Source: Rhabdophis nuchalis
Lineage: Eukaryota > Chordata > Lepidosauria > Squamata > Natricidae
Direction: 5' to 3'
DNA length: 64,000 nucleotides
Assembly (NCBI GenBank): GCA_039707465.1
Contig: CM077643.1
Span: 201,835,605-201,899,604, forward strand
Below, piece by piece: positions 23,870 through 36,005 of the stretch. Position 1 is the first letter of the stretch. Each line of letters starts with the position of its first letter. The position numbers and the translations under genes were made by a program. The notes below the pieces were generated by a model, which was not told where the DNA came from, did not search any database, and saw nothing but the letters and a program-made list of their open reading frames with translations.

Positions 23870-24078
23870 AGTCACCACTGAATCCTGGCCACTGTCTGGA
23901 CTAGTCCCAGAAGTTTCTTGGTAAGATTTCAATGGTTTGCCTTTGCCTGCTTCCTAGGGTTGAGAAAAAGTGATTGGCTCAAGGTCATCCAGCTAGTCTT
24001 GTGTCTAAACTGGAATTAGAACTCATACTCTTATGGTTTCTAGCCTTGTGCATCAACCTCAAACTGGCTGCTAATATC
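23870..24078 (-). mobile_element. tRNA-derived SINE, Sauria-like
   Basis: Minus strand, same family as 9740-9972. It has CAGCCAGTTTGAGGTTGATG, a B-box-like GAGTTCTAATTCCAG, then AGCTGGATGACCTTGAGCC and AGGAAGCAGGCAAAGGCAAA. It is diverged and lacks a clear tail. Confidence 0.72.
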
Positions 24079-24134
24079 TTCCTAGTGTATTCCCGCAAGT
24101 GCAGGGTCTGCTTTTTGAGTCATTGAGCGCCACT

Positions 24135-24480
24135 TCACACAATGAGTTGCATCTCCAGGGTGCAGGCCTGCAAGGGCACCCGCAAGGTCTCTAGCCATTG
24201 ACTTCTACTTGGTAGGCAATCTTGGCAATGGGGTAAGGTGCTGCTCTCAGGACATGTCCATACTAGTGGAGCCGGCCTTCTTTCATCTTCTCTATAATTG
24301 GTGCCACACCAAATTGTTGTCAAATGGTGTCATTTGTGATGTGGTCAAGGAGGGAAATGCCCAATATCCAACAGAGCATTTGCATTTGCGTGGCATGGAG
24401 ATAGTTTTCGGTCTCTTTTGTTGATGCCCAGAATTCAGTGTCATTCAGTGCAAAAGGATGGATGGTTGTCTTGTATGATT
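24135..24480 (-). pseudogene. RTE-like LINE, C-terminal RT fragment
   Basis: The minus strand reads ATQMQMLCWILGISLLDHIT and then, after one in-frame TGA, QQFGVAPIIEKMKEGRLHWY. This is the typical region after the RT domain of RTE-type and related LINEs (family pattern: MLRW..G....D...N......G..PI..K....RLRW.GHV.R). The BovB protein has a different sequence at this point, so this is probably a separate family. Short, old and broken. Confidence 0.7.
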
Positions 24481-27400
24481 GCTTTATGGTTGTCAATATG
24501 GTTGCTAATATCCTATCAAAAATCAGGAAATAAGGTCGTGGTTCCCAACTCCACTGGGAAGGTACGCAAGATGAGATATAATTCAGATCAACTTCACAGG
24601 AGCGACATTAATTTGAACGGGCCAGTTTTCTCCCCTCCCCTTCACCCCTCATCAATTCAAGTAATATTACAATAGGGAAATTTCACATATTTAGAAATCT
24701 GTGATTGGAACAGAATCATATCTCCTCTCTATTTGCTTACCACATACAATAAATCTTGAGAAACATTAAAAAAACTCCCTTAAACAGTTGTCTTGAAAGA
24801 GCAGCCAGCTTGCTTAGGTTGACCAAATGTTCACGATGGATTGGCAGTTTCAAGGATACTGTCCTTCCTTCTCTGGCTCTTTATCTTTAAAATGGATTAG
24901 AGGAATAGGCTTCCATTAGATCGTCTTCTTGAGGGCTGCCCTCCATTAAGTGCAATATATATATCTTGTCCTCTTGACTGTCATAAAGTTATGTCATAAT
25001 GGACTACAGTGGAAGGAACAGACATGTTTAAATTGCTGCTCGGATCCAATTTGACCCTAACTTCCACATCTAGGTTGGATCATTATTAAATGGCGCATGG
25101 ACCTGCAAGAGATGCATCCAAATTGCTACATTTAGATTTTATGTTCAAAATGTTAAAGTAGACCAAGGGGCAACAGGGTAATATCACATGGTCTTAGAAT
25201 ATTTGGATATTTGCTAGGAGAGAGACCTCAGGAATGTTAGATGAAATTTGTGGTTAAAAAAACCCCTATTTTGAATATACGCAATGACTTTTAATGAGCC
25301 TCCATTTGGAGTCAAGCATGCCTCCTGATTTGCATAGCTTAAAGAGATCTGTCAGCCAGGGAGGGCTGCCTTGGCTGAGCCACTTGTTCAGTCATGACAA
25401 ACACCCGGGGATGACAGTTGGTTGGAACATGCACTTTTAAAGCTGCTGTAAAGGTTTGATCTGAAGCCTGTGTCAATATACTTCTGTTCCATGCAGAAAT
25501 CAAGACGAAAGCATGGTTATAGTAAATATTTACCTTAAATTGAATGGGAACAATTAAATCAATGGCAGCTTAATTGCTATGGTCTCTTCAATTATAATAA
25601 GTGTTGACTAATTGCTGACTCGGTTTATTTACATGTTAATAAATGCCTGTGTTTGGGCTATCCCTTTGTTAATGTTCTGTTTTACCATTCTTTGTGCATT
25701 TCACAAACCCTTTGTCTCCTAATTCTGTGGAAAATGTAATCAGAGAGATGCTGAATGGTCACGAGGACGTCTTAGTCCTGATTCCATTGTTTCACAGCCA
25801 ATGTATGTAAAACAACTTTTATTTTTAACTTTTCTTTCACAGTCAAAATAAAAAATAATAAAATTATGTCCAACTTTAAAAAAGAGGCTTCTTGACACAG
25901 AGATTAATGTTTTAATGTTTTTATTGGAATTCACTGTTATTTGAAAAACCGAGTATTAATTGTAATAATAAGCAAGCAAATTAATACACTGTCTGAATTA
26001 TTTATCTCCAAACTGAGCCATTCTAAAGATCAGAAAATAATCTTAGTGTAGTGCAACCCACAAAATTGGACTGAAATCAATACAATTGTAAGCATGGCTT
26101 TCTGCCTGTGATTCTTCTCTGTGATGGCCACCTTCTCCTCCAAACAAAAGAAATTACAGTGATGACTACTGAAACCTTTTCGGAGAACAAAACCATTCTT
26201 GTTTTGTGACACTGTGTAGTTAAGAGCAACAAAGGGCTTTTTTTTGTGGATGGTGGGATTAGGCCCAAAATGAGCAATCCAAAATCATATTTTTGCTGTA
26301 TTTTGCTGTGAGACAAATTTGGCAGAAATATACCCTGCCAGATTTCCCTTTCAGTCACTTTGGTAGTAATTGCTTGGAAGGAACTCTGACAGAAGGTTAA
26401 CACAAGAACAAAGCTGTGAAGTTGGTTTCCTACAAGTTTACTCTACGGGTGTGTAGAATTGGCTTGGTATCATTTTGGATGTGTCAAATTTTCTGTCTTC
26501 AGCTATAATTGATAAACTCTGCCATGGGAGAGCTTATCTTAAGACTTAGATTTCATTACTAAATCTATAAGAAGACTGTGTTTTTCTTCCTTTATGGAGC
26601 TTAGTGTTGATATGTGCTTAGTGATTAAAATACATTTGAATAAAAGTTCATAACTGCATGTTAGATGGTTTTCAAATTGTAGCTTTATAAACAAGAATAG
26701 CAACCATTTCCAATATTTTGTAATAACAAAAGAAATACAACTAATTCCTGTAAATGTTTTTGGGATATAATAGGTTCACTGAATTCATACAACTTAGTGG
26801 TAAGTAAGTATGATGAGAAACTAAGAAAAACAAATGGAATATTTTGTCCCAGATATGACTATAGTTATTTTTCTGTATTTTAGAAATAGCAGTTTGATGT
26901 TTCCCAGCTATACTTGTATATAAATGTGACTCACCCTCTTCAGCAATGCTGTGTTTTTTTTGTTTTTGTTTTTACAAATTGAAGCTATTTTCTGTCTGAA
27001 GCTGAAGATAAATCTTTCAGCTCTTTTGTTTGTCTATTTTCATCTCAGCTATACTTTGCCTATTCATTTTTCTTCTCTTGGCATATCTTTTACCATTAAT
27101 TTTTCTGTCCACTGAGTAAAATCAAACACACTATATAGTCATTGTGGTCACAGAATTTGTATTCTCTGTAATGTCTTGCCAAATCTGAGGTTGATTCCTT
27201 CATCGTTTAATAGAGGGTTTTAGTTATTATTTCTAGAATGTATGGGAAGATCACATTTCAAATTACAACACAATCACACAATTCTTTTTTTGTAGAATGA
27301 TATAAGCAGATGGTCATGTGGTTCACATGTCTATGAAACTATCAATTATTGACTGGATCATTTTTGCACTGAATTGAAAAATTTATAACTCTCTTTCTCT

Positions 27401-28139
27401 TCCTGGAAATATTGAAATCTTTAGAAATAATAGTTTGCTTCTTTTGATAGAACTGTTGTTCTGTACTGCCCAGCCCAATTCAGCTACAACAATGCCAGGC
27501 AGCTTTTCAATATAATGACAATACAAACACTCCCAAATCCACTTTTAGAGATACAAAGAAAAATAATTTTAGTTCTATCCTGGCAAGGGAAGGGGCATTT
27601 GTATGGGGAGACACAAAAATTAAATGTGGCAAAAATAATTTGATAAAATCCCCTTTTATTACAGTATATGCATCCACATCTTAGGCACATAAAAGAGGGT
27701 AAGGTTTATATAGTCATAATGTCTACTTTGACTTTCCTAAACTTGCATAGATGCCATCAGGCAAGGAAATCCATTCTTCCTGCTTAGAATCATCATCAAA
27801 CAAGAAAGAATGCATTAATAGAAGAAATTCTGTAATTTATATGCATAGACATAAATGTAGACATACTTTCAATAATTTAATAGAAGTTGAATATGTCATG
27901 CCCACATTCAGGAGACTTGCGTGCTGTTCAGTTTGTTAATCATTGACGATCAACGTCTTGCCCCTTGCCTGTCTTTTCGTGAGTCCTTATTCGAAAACAA
28001 TCTTGGATTGGGCAGCCATTTAGACAGAGATGATATCAAGGCAGGTTCTTTGCTTTGTTCCTCTCCTCCTGCTTTAATTGTGAAAAAGGATACGTGTATA
28101 TCTGAAGGTTGCTTAAAGTTGAATCACTGCAACTGGACT
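24481..28139. other. Unassigned AT-rich sequence, possible conserved noncoding DNA
   Basis: No repeat family or exon is recognised over 3.6 kb. The interval 25290-25740 is less simple than its surroundings and contains homeodomain-type cores (TTAATTGC, TAATTGCT) and an octamer-like ATTTGCAT, so it is listed separately as a finding. Direct proof of function is absent. Confidence 0.35.
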
Positions 28140-28360
28140 AATTTTGTTGCTCTTTAAGAAATGTTTCACTGCTCAACCAGACTTCCTCAGTCAGAGCAAG
28201 GCAGTTAGGCAGAGTTGTTGGAATGTACCAACTCCCACCCCACTAACCCTCAGAGATTTCCTCTTCTAAGTGCATTGCGAAATGTTGATGAAGATTCTCA
28301 ATCATCCGAGTAGAGTTGTATTATAATTCTACCTGGATGATTGAGAATTTTCATTGATAC
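28140..28360. mobile_element. Foldback fragment, same type as 10345-10856
   Basis: The segment carries TAAGAAATGTTTCACTGCTC and AACCAGACTTCCTCAG, similar in layout to the arm of the 10345 element. It ends in an inverted repeat: GATGAAGATTCTCAATCATC at 28287 and its complement up to 28357, arms of about 31 bases with a loop of about 7. It is likely another piece of the same Penelope-like or foldback family. Confidence 0.55.
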
Positions 28361-31118
28361 GTATGTATGTGGATTCGTTTGACCAGGTTTAGAATTGCTC
28401 ACACTATAATAGATATAGGGTTCGTGGAAGGTTCCCATACAGGAAGGTGCCATTGGTTGGAAGATGTTTCTGCATCTTGAAAATACAGAATTGTCTGTTT
28501 TCTGAGAGTCCTTCAATACGCAGATTATTTGCAAAATAGTGCATGTGGCAATCTTAGCAAAAATCAACCTTATAAATCCACAGCAAACATGGGTTAGAGC
28601 TGGACATTAATATGTATTTATTTTATTTAACATGCTCTATTCTTATTCCTATCCAAGGAATATGAACTTCAGTTTTGTCTATAGTCTGCACAGCAGAAAA
28701 AAATTATATCACATGAACAAGCCCCATTTTGCCAGATACTTGATTCTCCTCAAAATTCCTTCTAAGTTTTCTCTCTATCTTCATAAATCATAAAGATGCT
28801 GCTCTCTCCATTAGCCTGTTAATTGTGTTCAAAATGACTTCACTTAATGTTTAAAACATAACTAAGTCAAAGCAAATTAAACTTAACATAACTGACTGTC
28901 AGATCTAAGAAATATGGTTTCACATTCACATCCAGCCATTCGATTTTTAGATGCACCCTGGAGAATATCTAACTGATAGCCTCTTGACTTCTAACCTGCA
29001 TTAGAAGGGGAAAAATAGGTGCAGTTTGCAGTTTAGATTTACATGTCAATATATATCCTTGTCTACATTATAATTTTTAAGAGATTAGCTAGATATTTTC
29101 CTTCAGCTGGCTGATCATTACTTTTCCTGGTTTGTTCCACTGTCCCCTTCAACTCTGCTTTCTCTACAACTAAGTCTGGTCTATTTTTCATTTTTTAGAG
29201 TTTCTCTCTGAGGAGAAACAATAAATTCTACAGCAATTTCAGGATTGTCTCTATATATTCACAGAGAGCTGTTTGCTCAGGAGAGTGGGGACTGTCTGTT
29301 TTTGACTAGGCTCTGTTTTATTAGATCCTTCAGCAAATTTGTTACTAAACTATTTTTTTCCATAAAATTGTGAATTGTGATGAAGCTCCTCTGTTCTCCA
29401 GCCTTTTTGGATACTTGCTAAGCCTTCTGGAGACCACTGTTGTACAGTGTCCTTGTGAGACCCAACTGTATGGAGCACTTGTGGGCACTCCACTTCTTGT
29501 CCAGAGAGAAATTATGAAGGGCCAGTCCACTTTCCAACTCTTCATTCCTCTGCGGTCAAAGTGAAACTTCTTCAGTTCACCATTTCCTCCCTGAAAGTCT
29601 GTCCTTCCCTGGGGAAAATATTTTGGGGAAGAACAAACAGAAAAAGATTGATTAGAACTTTGATTTTGAAAAGTTACAAAAGGAGTAAGAGTCCAGATGG
29701 ATTTGAATTAAAATTTTGGAATTAATTATAAGAATCCTTTCCATAGGAAAATGCTTTTATTTTGAATTCTCTTTTAAAAAAACATGACAGAATGAGATGT
29801 TGACAGTTGAATGCTAGAGTTAATCAGTAGGAACTAAAGGTGACCGTTAAAGGGGAGAAACACTTAAATTTGACTTTCTAACACAGAATGAAGCAAAATA
29901 TTTTAACATCAGACATATTGAAGGAGTTTTTGAACAATGCACCTAGAAGTGAATTTTAAGAGTGTCTGCTTTTATAGCTAGACTGTTTAAGTTATGAAAG
30001 AATTGGTTTTATCTGAAAAAAATTAGACTGAACCAAAAGTGGATTTAAAAAGGATAGGCTATAAGAATGATATGGAAAAACATGCTACAATGAACATCAA
30101 AAGAAACCAGCTGACTATATCCATCTAGACTATATTATCAAATAAATAAAAGTCAAATAGCCACTTAACCTTTACTGGTGGTCTCATCCAGAGTGTATCT
30201 AGAACAGCCATTTGCTTTCCAGAGAGAGCTTTTAAAGTTGCGCAGTTCACTTGAATAATATTTTTATGGGTTAAAACAACTATTGAAATGGAAACAAATT
30301 TTGCATTTTCTAAATGGGCAGATAATTATTCCATGATGAACCAAGCATATACTGAAGCAGTAATGGCCTCTGTCTTAAATGCAGGCGGAACTGAACTTCT
30401 GGCCATATCAATTTCTAATTAATTTGAATGTGCAAGCCATGGAAGAGAAGCTCTGATTATGTATTAGAACCTGAGATGTGAAAATATGTTCAGACACACA
30501 TTCTGGTTTGCAGAAAAATTTTGATTTTCTGCACAGAGATCTATTAGCGTCAAGATGAAGATCAATTATATTTTTCCTCTCTATGTATTCAAGTCCAAAG
30601 GGGGAAAATAGAAATGTTTATTCAAGCACAGATATTAGGACTGCTTTACCCATTACCTTTATATTTATACTTATTCCAATAATGTAATCTTATACATATT
30701 TAGTCATAGGTGAGACCAATTAAGTTCAATGAAACTCATTCCCTAATATGAGAAGATTATAGAAATGAATGCATACCCATTAAACTTTAGTAATATTCTC
30801 CCTCCTTCAAATAATTATAAATTATTTGAAATCTTGGAATATTCCCCGATATTACATTTTGAGATATCAGGGATCTTATGAGACACTGAACAAGAGGACC
30901 AAAATTTTGTGATATCTCTTGCCAAGCTCTAATGAGATACTACTGATATTTCTTGTAAATAATAATTTATTGTTTTTCCAGGAACGTCATTATTCAAGAT
31001 GTAACAATGATGGCAAATCATTGAGGAAGCTGCCATTATCTAGCATATTGTAACCTAATATATTTGTCGAATTTATTTGTCGAATTTATACACTTAACAT
31101 TTGCTGTTACTAAACACC
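28361..31118. other. Unassigned AT-rich sequence
   Basis: No element or exon is recognised. Parts such as 30370-30600 are non-repetitive in appearance. Open frames are under 70 codons until 31064. Confidence 0.35.
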
Positions 31119-31488
31119 CAGTGGTGGGATTCAGCCAGTTTGCACCTATTCAGGAGAACCAGTTGTTGGAAGAAATCTCTGTTTGCTTTTTTCCACTTTA
31201 CAGGGCTAATTCTGTATGGAAGGCAGGAAGGAAACATTCTGGTGTTGTTTCCAGCCTAATCTTTATTGCCTTGCTTACAGAAACTGCCTCTCTTGTTAAC
31301 CCTTATTACATTATAACAGGTAATCAATGGCAAAGGTAATCAACAGGTAATCAATGGCAAAGCACCCATTGATGTGAATGATGTTGAGTTGGCCATGCCC
31401 ACCCAGTCACATGACCACCGAGCCACGCCAACCAAGCTGATCATTAGGACAGAGAACCGGTTGTTAAATTATTTGAATCCCACCAATG
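31119..31488. mobile_element. hAT-type MITE, CAGTGGTGGGATTCA ends
   Basis: The left end is CAGTGGTGGGATTCA and the right end TTTGAATCCCACCAATG. The flanking 8 bases, TAAACACC (31111-31118) and TAAACATC (31489-31496), match at 7 of 8 positions, consistent with a hAT duplication. Near each end are AACCAGTTG- or AACCGGTTG-type words, as in related MITEs here. A direct repeat GGTAATCAATGGCAAAG (near 31319-31361) lies in the middle. A 91-codon frame inside is not considered a gene. Confidence 0.87.
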
Positions 31489-31611
31489 TAAACATCTGAA
31501 TTGGAATCTCAGGTTCCCCCTTCCCCCCTCCTGAAACATGGAAGTTTTATATTCTTAATGCAGAAGAGAAAAAGAAGAAAACATTAATCAATGGAAGGAG
31601 TTTGTAATATA

Positions 31612-32098
31612 CAGTGGTACCTCGGTTCACGAACGCCTCTGTTCACGACCAATTCGGTTTACGAACAGAAAAGTTCCTCAAAATGTCCTCCGGTTCACGA
31701 ACTCCGTTTCGGTTCACGAACGGAAAAGTTCATAAAAATATGGTCTGGTTCACGAACTCCGCTTCTGTTCACGAACTCTGCCTCGGTTCACGAACTCCGC
31801 CTCGGTTCACAACCAATTTGGTTCGCGACCAGAGTCAGTTCAAGAATTAAAACCAAAAGAAAGATCAGAACGGATTAATTGGATTTACATTAAACCCTAT
31901 GGGAAACTGTGCCTCTGTTCACGACCAATTCGGTTCGCGAACAGAGTCAGTTCAAGAATTACGACCAAAAAACAAGGTCAGAATGGATTAACCGGATTTA
32001 CATTAAACCCTATGGGAAATTGTGCCTCGGTTCACGACCAATTCGGTTCGCGACCAGAGTCATTTCACGAATTAAGTTTGTGAACCGAGGTACCACTG
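31612..32098. mobile_element. Pogo/Tigger-type MITE with internal tandem repeats
   Basis: The left end is CAGTGGTACCTCGGTTCAC and the right end GTGAACCGAGGTACCACTG, a perfect 19-base inverted repeat. The element is flanked by TA on both sides, as in Tc1/mariner-pogo transposons. Inside, words such as GGTTCACGAACTCCGCCTC repeat several times (31690-31810), followed by about 2.5 copies of a roughly 113-base unit (31801, 31913 and 32027 starts). Two long open frames here come from the repeats and encode no known protein. Confidence 0.92.
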
Positions 32099-33385
32099 TA
32101 AATAAAGTTACTGGGCCATTTACAGTTTACATTTTCATTGCAAAGATCTCAGAATGCTAAATTGCACTCCTCTTGTGGGACTTACTGTTTGCACTATACC
32201 TATAGAGGTATTCTGTGTTTTTTATTCTCTGCATTTCCATTCAATTTCATAAAAATTGGTCTTCATCTCCTCCTCCTCCAACCCAATCCTGCAAGAAAAA
32301 GCTCAGAGAAATTCTCAGTGAGACATAATTCTTACACAGTGGATAAAAAGCAATATGATAACCGGTATGAAAGGGACAGATGGAAAATACTTTCACCCAT
32401 GCAATAGACAGGGCTGAGCAGTCTGGCATGTAAGACAGGGTGTTGCTTTTCTTTCTGTATGGACTCTTGAAACACAGCAATTGCTAGAAGGTTCATTATA
32501 TCTTCTGTTATGGTTATTTATTTTCAGCAAATATCCCCCCCCCCCCCAAAGGTCTTGGATTCTTGTGGCCTTGGCTAATCAATTTCAATCTTGCCAGTTG
32601 GGTGAAACCTGTTAGATGAACTTGAATAATGTGTGGTTCCTGAACTTATCTTAGTTATTACTGAAGAGTCTACACGAGTGTTCCAATTTTCATAATTCAG
32701 TCATGTCCTGAGCAAATTCCTGGGTTTCCATATTTTCATGAAACCCTGTGGGAAGACATCAGAAGGGAACTCTGCCAGGGGCTTTCCAGGTCAGGAAGCA
32801 GTGTGGATGGATGGGAGGAAAAGACCAGGTAATAGAGCATGTGATACTGGAAAAGAGCACAGAAAAAAAAATCTAAGAGGCAATAGAATAATCCAAGCCA
32901 TTTTGGGTGAAATTGAAGGCCAGGTGTTGGGGTAATGGTTCTTTCCCAAAACCAGTTTTATCCCCAGATCTCCCAATAGACAAGTTAAGCTTAAAATTAG
33001 TGATTTGTCCAAGTTCACCTACTCAGTTAGATTGATATGGATTTGTTAAAATGTTTAAAAGTTAATTGCTGGGGCACTGAAAGATTGGACAATGAATAAG
33101 AACACACAGTTATAACTAATTGGTTAAAGTGAGCTGGCTGCTGCATGAAAGAATCTGAGCTGTAATTGATTGCTGTGAGAATAAATGGGGACTTTCCTTG
33201 TTTCTCGCCTTTTTTCTTCTGTGTGCCCTGTGTGCTTCCCAGTGATTTACCTGACAATGCTACTATTTGCCTCTCTTATTTATTGTAAATATATTTCCTT
33301 ATATAAAACCATAAGTTCTTGTCAGCATTTCTGACTCTATTTGGACGCCAGTTGTGCAATTCCCTGACAGGATTTGATCTCTTTC
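32099..33385. other. Unassigned sequence with a poly(C) run
   Basis: A run of about 13 C lies near 32536-32548. No other element or exon is recognised. Confidence 0.4.
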
Positions 33386-33387
33386 AT

Positions 33388-34078
33388 TCTTGGGGTGTTT
33401 TATCAAGTCTACCTGAAACGCCAGTTGCGCCCCTTTCTAGATTATGACGCCCTACGCACGGTCACTCAAGCCCTCGTCATCTCCCGCCTGGATTACTGTA
33501 ATGCTCTCTACATGGGGCTTCCCTTGAGGTGCACCTGGAGGCTCCAGCTAGTCCAGAATGCGGCCGCGCGGGGGATCTTGGGAGTCTCAAGATACTCCCA
33601 TGTAACTCCTCTCCTGCGCAGCTGCACTGGCTGCCTGTGGCTTTCCGGGTGCGCTTCAAGGTGTTAGTAACCATCTTTAAAGCGCTCCATGGCATAGGTC
33701 CTGATTACTTGCGGGACCGCCTCCTACCACATACCTCCCTTCGACCTGTCTGCTCCCACAGGGAGGGCCTCCTCAGGGTGCCGTCTGCCGGACAATGCCG
33801 GCTGGCGACCCCCAGGGGAAGAGCCTTCTCTGTGGCAGGCCCCGCCCTCTGGAATGACCTGGCCCCCGACCTTCGTACAATCATGGACCTGCGCCTCTTC
33901 CGCCGGACATTAAAAACACACTTGTTTCATGCGGCCGGCCTGGCATAGTTTTTAGTTTTTAGTAAGGGTTTTAAATCTAATTTTAGCACGGGGTGTTAAA
34001 TTTAATCTATTTTTATTCTATTTTTACTGTATTTATTGTTATTGCTTTTACTACTTCCTGTGCACCGCCCTGAGTCCC
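33388..34078 (+). mobile_element. L2/CR1-L3-like LINE, copy C, 5'-truncated
   Basis: Plus strand. It starts abruptly at the VARGAFYQV region (YQVYLKRQLRPFLDYDALRT). One frame runs to 33667. A 2-base loss just before the ELHWLPV motif shifts the frame, and 33640-33948 continues with LHWLPVAFRVRFKVLVTIFK and PRGRAFSVAGPALWNDLAPD to a stop. The 3' end is CACCGCCCTGAGTCCC...GGGCAGTATAC, of the B/C/G type, followed by an AAAT tail. Confidence 0.92.
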
Positions 34079-34104
34079 GTCAGGGAGATAGGGCAGTATA
34101 CAAA

Positions 34105-34109
34105 TGTAA

Positions 34110-34204
<95 letters not shown>
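34105..34204. repeat. AAAT microsatellite, tail of L2 copy C
   Basis: About 24 perfect AAAT units directly after the L2 3' end, so it arose from the LINE tail. Confidence 0.95.
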
Positions 34205-34975
34205 AGTCTCTTAATGGAAAGAGGATATATTATAAGAGCCAAAGATTAGAGATTCACCCATGATAACAATGGGACATTAAATATATAGGGTGAGGAACAT
34301 ATATATTTCCATTTGCATCTCGGACAGTCATCTTTTCAGCTGTACTAACTTCAGGATCTATAGAAAGTGGATTCTACTTCCAAGGGGCCATTCCAAGGTC
34401 CCTTCCCAAATTGAATTACGTTTCACTTGAGATGGTGTACCCTGCCATTACATAATGCATCAATCATTAACGCCACCCTCATTTTCTTCTCCCCTCTGGG
34501 AGGCTTTGAAAAAATAGATTCTACCTACAGAGCCAAACCAACTATAAAGAAGAGACGAAAGTCAGAGCAGCATGTTAACTCTCTCCGGTGAAGGAGAGAT
34601 GAGTTGAAGACACAGATGGAAAAAGAACACTCCATCAGTCACAGATAAGGAAGGCTGCCTATTCGGATGTGAAGAAGAACAAAGTGTTTATTAAGGGCCC
34701 AGTTGTGCAGCCACACTGCTTTCGTTCAAATCTATTTTACCTTGAGGCTCTTTCATGCTGTGGGGAAGAGGAGACAGTTATGGGTCACAACTACATAGAG
34801 GAGCAACAGCAATAGATCTCAGCAACAGAGGGAGGCCTCCTGAGATATGCCAGAAAGAGACATATTGGTTGCATGAGATGGGGGAGGGGGAATGGTGAAA
34901 GAGAGGAAAAAGCTTTTTAGGTTCAGTCTCAAACACTGATTTGATTCCACAGGGTCATAATATAGGATTGAACAT

Positions 34976-34977
<2 letters not shown>
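34205..34977. other. Unassigned sequence
   Basis: No element or exon is recognised. Confidence 0.4.

Positions 34978-35069
<92 letters not shown>
34978..35069. repeat. AAT microsatellite at the 3' end of L2 copy D
   Basis: About 30 perfect AAT units next to the LINE 3' end, the same arrangement as at 11438-11525. Confidence 0.95.
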
Positions 35070-35071
<2 letters not shown>

Positions 35072-36005
35072 TTAATTTCTTGACCGCTCCCTCTCCCCGT
35101 AGGGACTCGGAGCGGTGCACAGGGAAACTAAAAAACTATAAATATGCAATCAATATACAACATCTTAAAAACAAATTAAACCATACCTGTGCTAAAATAC
35201 CCATTTTAGACTAAAATTCCCACTAAACAACTAAAACCCCATAGAGAGAGACTACCCTAGGCCGGCCAAGCAGAAAAGATATGTTTTTAATTTTAGACGG
35301 AAGGAGCGGAGGTCCGTGGTCGTTCTAATGTCGGGGGGAAGGTCATTCCAGAGGGCCGGGCCCGCCACAGAGAGAGCCCTTCCCCTGGGCGTCGCCCGCT
35401 GACAAAGTCTAGTGGACGGCACCCGGAGAAGTCCCTCTCTGTGGGAGCGGATCGGCCGTGAGGATGTATGAGGCAGGATCCGATCCCGCAAATAGCTAGG
35501 TCCCGAGCCATGGAGCGCTTTAAAGATGATGATTAATACCTTGAAGTGCACCCGGAAGACGACAGGCAGCCAGTGCAGCTCGCGCAGGAGAGGTGTTACA
35601 TGGGTAAACCTAGAGGTACCCAGGATTGCCTGCGCGGCTGCGTTCGGGACCATCTGCAGTCTCCGGGTGCACCTCAAGGGGAGCCCCATGTAGAGAGAGT
35701 TACAATAGTCCAGTCGGGATGTCACGAGAGCATGAGTGACTGTGCGAAGGGCGTCCCGATCCAATAGGGGGCGCAACTGGCGAACCAGGCGAACCTGGTA
35801 AAACGCCCTCCTAGCCACGGCTGTCACTTGATCTTCCATGGACAGCCGGGCATCTAGGAGGACACCCAAGTTGCGCGCCCCATCCACAGGGGCAAGATGT
35901 TCGCCCCCTATGGCCAGCGATGGAATTAGCTGGTTGAATCGGGCAGCCAGAAACCACAGCCACTCGGTCTTGGTCGGGTTGAGCCTGAGTCCGTTACTTC
36001 CCAAA
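35070..36005 (-). mobile_element. L2/CR1-L3-like LINE, copy D, 5'-truncated
   Basis: Minus strand. The coding part (36004-35252, 250 codons) is uninterrupted and starts at WMGSNGLRLNPTKTEW, downstream of the RT catalytic site. It keeps the whole C-terminal domain: NLGVLLDARLSMEDQVTAV, LDYCNSLYMGLPLRCTRRLQ, HWLPVVFRVHFKVLIIIFK and GRALSVAGPALWNDLPPDIR. The intact TGG of KTEW contrasts with the TGA of copy A, its closest relative. The 3' stem-loop reads CCGCTCCGAGTCCC...GGGAGCGG. Confidence 0.93.

Noticed and set aside
31591..32160. Repeat protein with VHELRLGS-type units
   Set aside because: The frame lies inside a pogo-type MITE and mirrors its internal tandem DNA repeats.
34051..35120. LFIY-repeat and poly-Leu frames
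   Set aside because: Translations of the AAAT and AAT microsatellites; no coding signature outside them.
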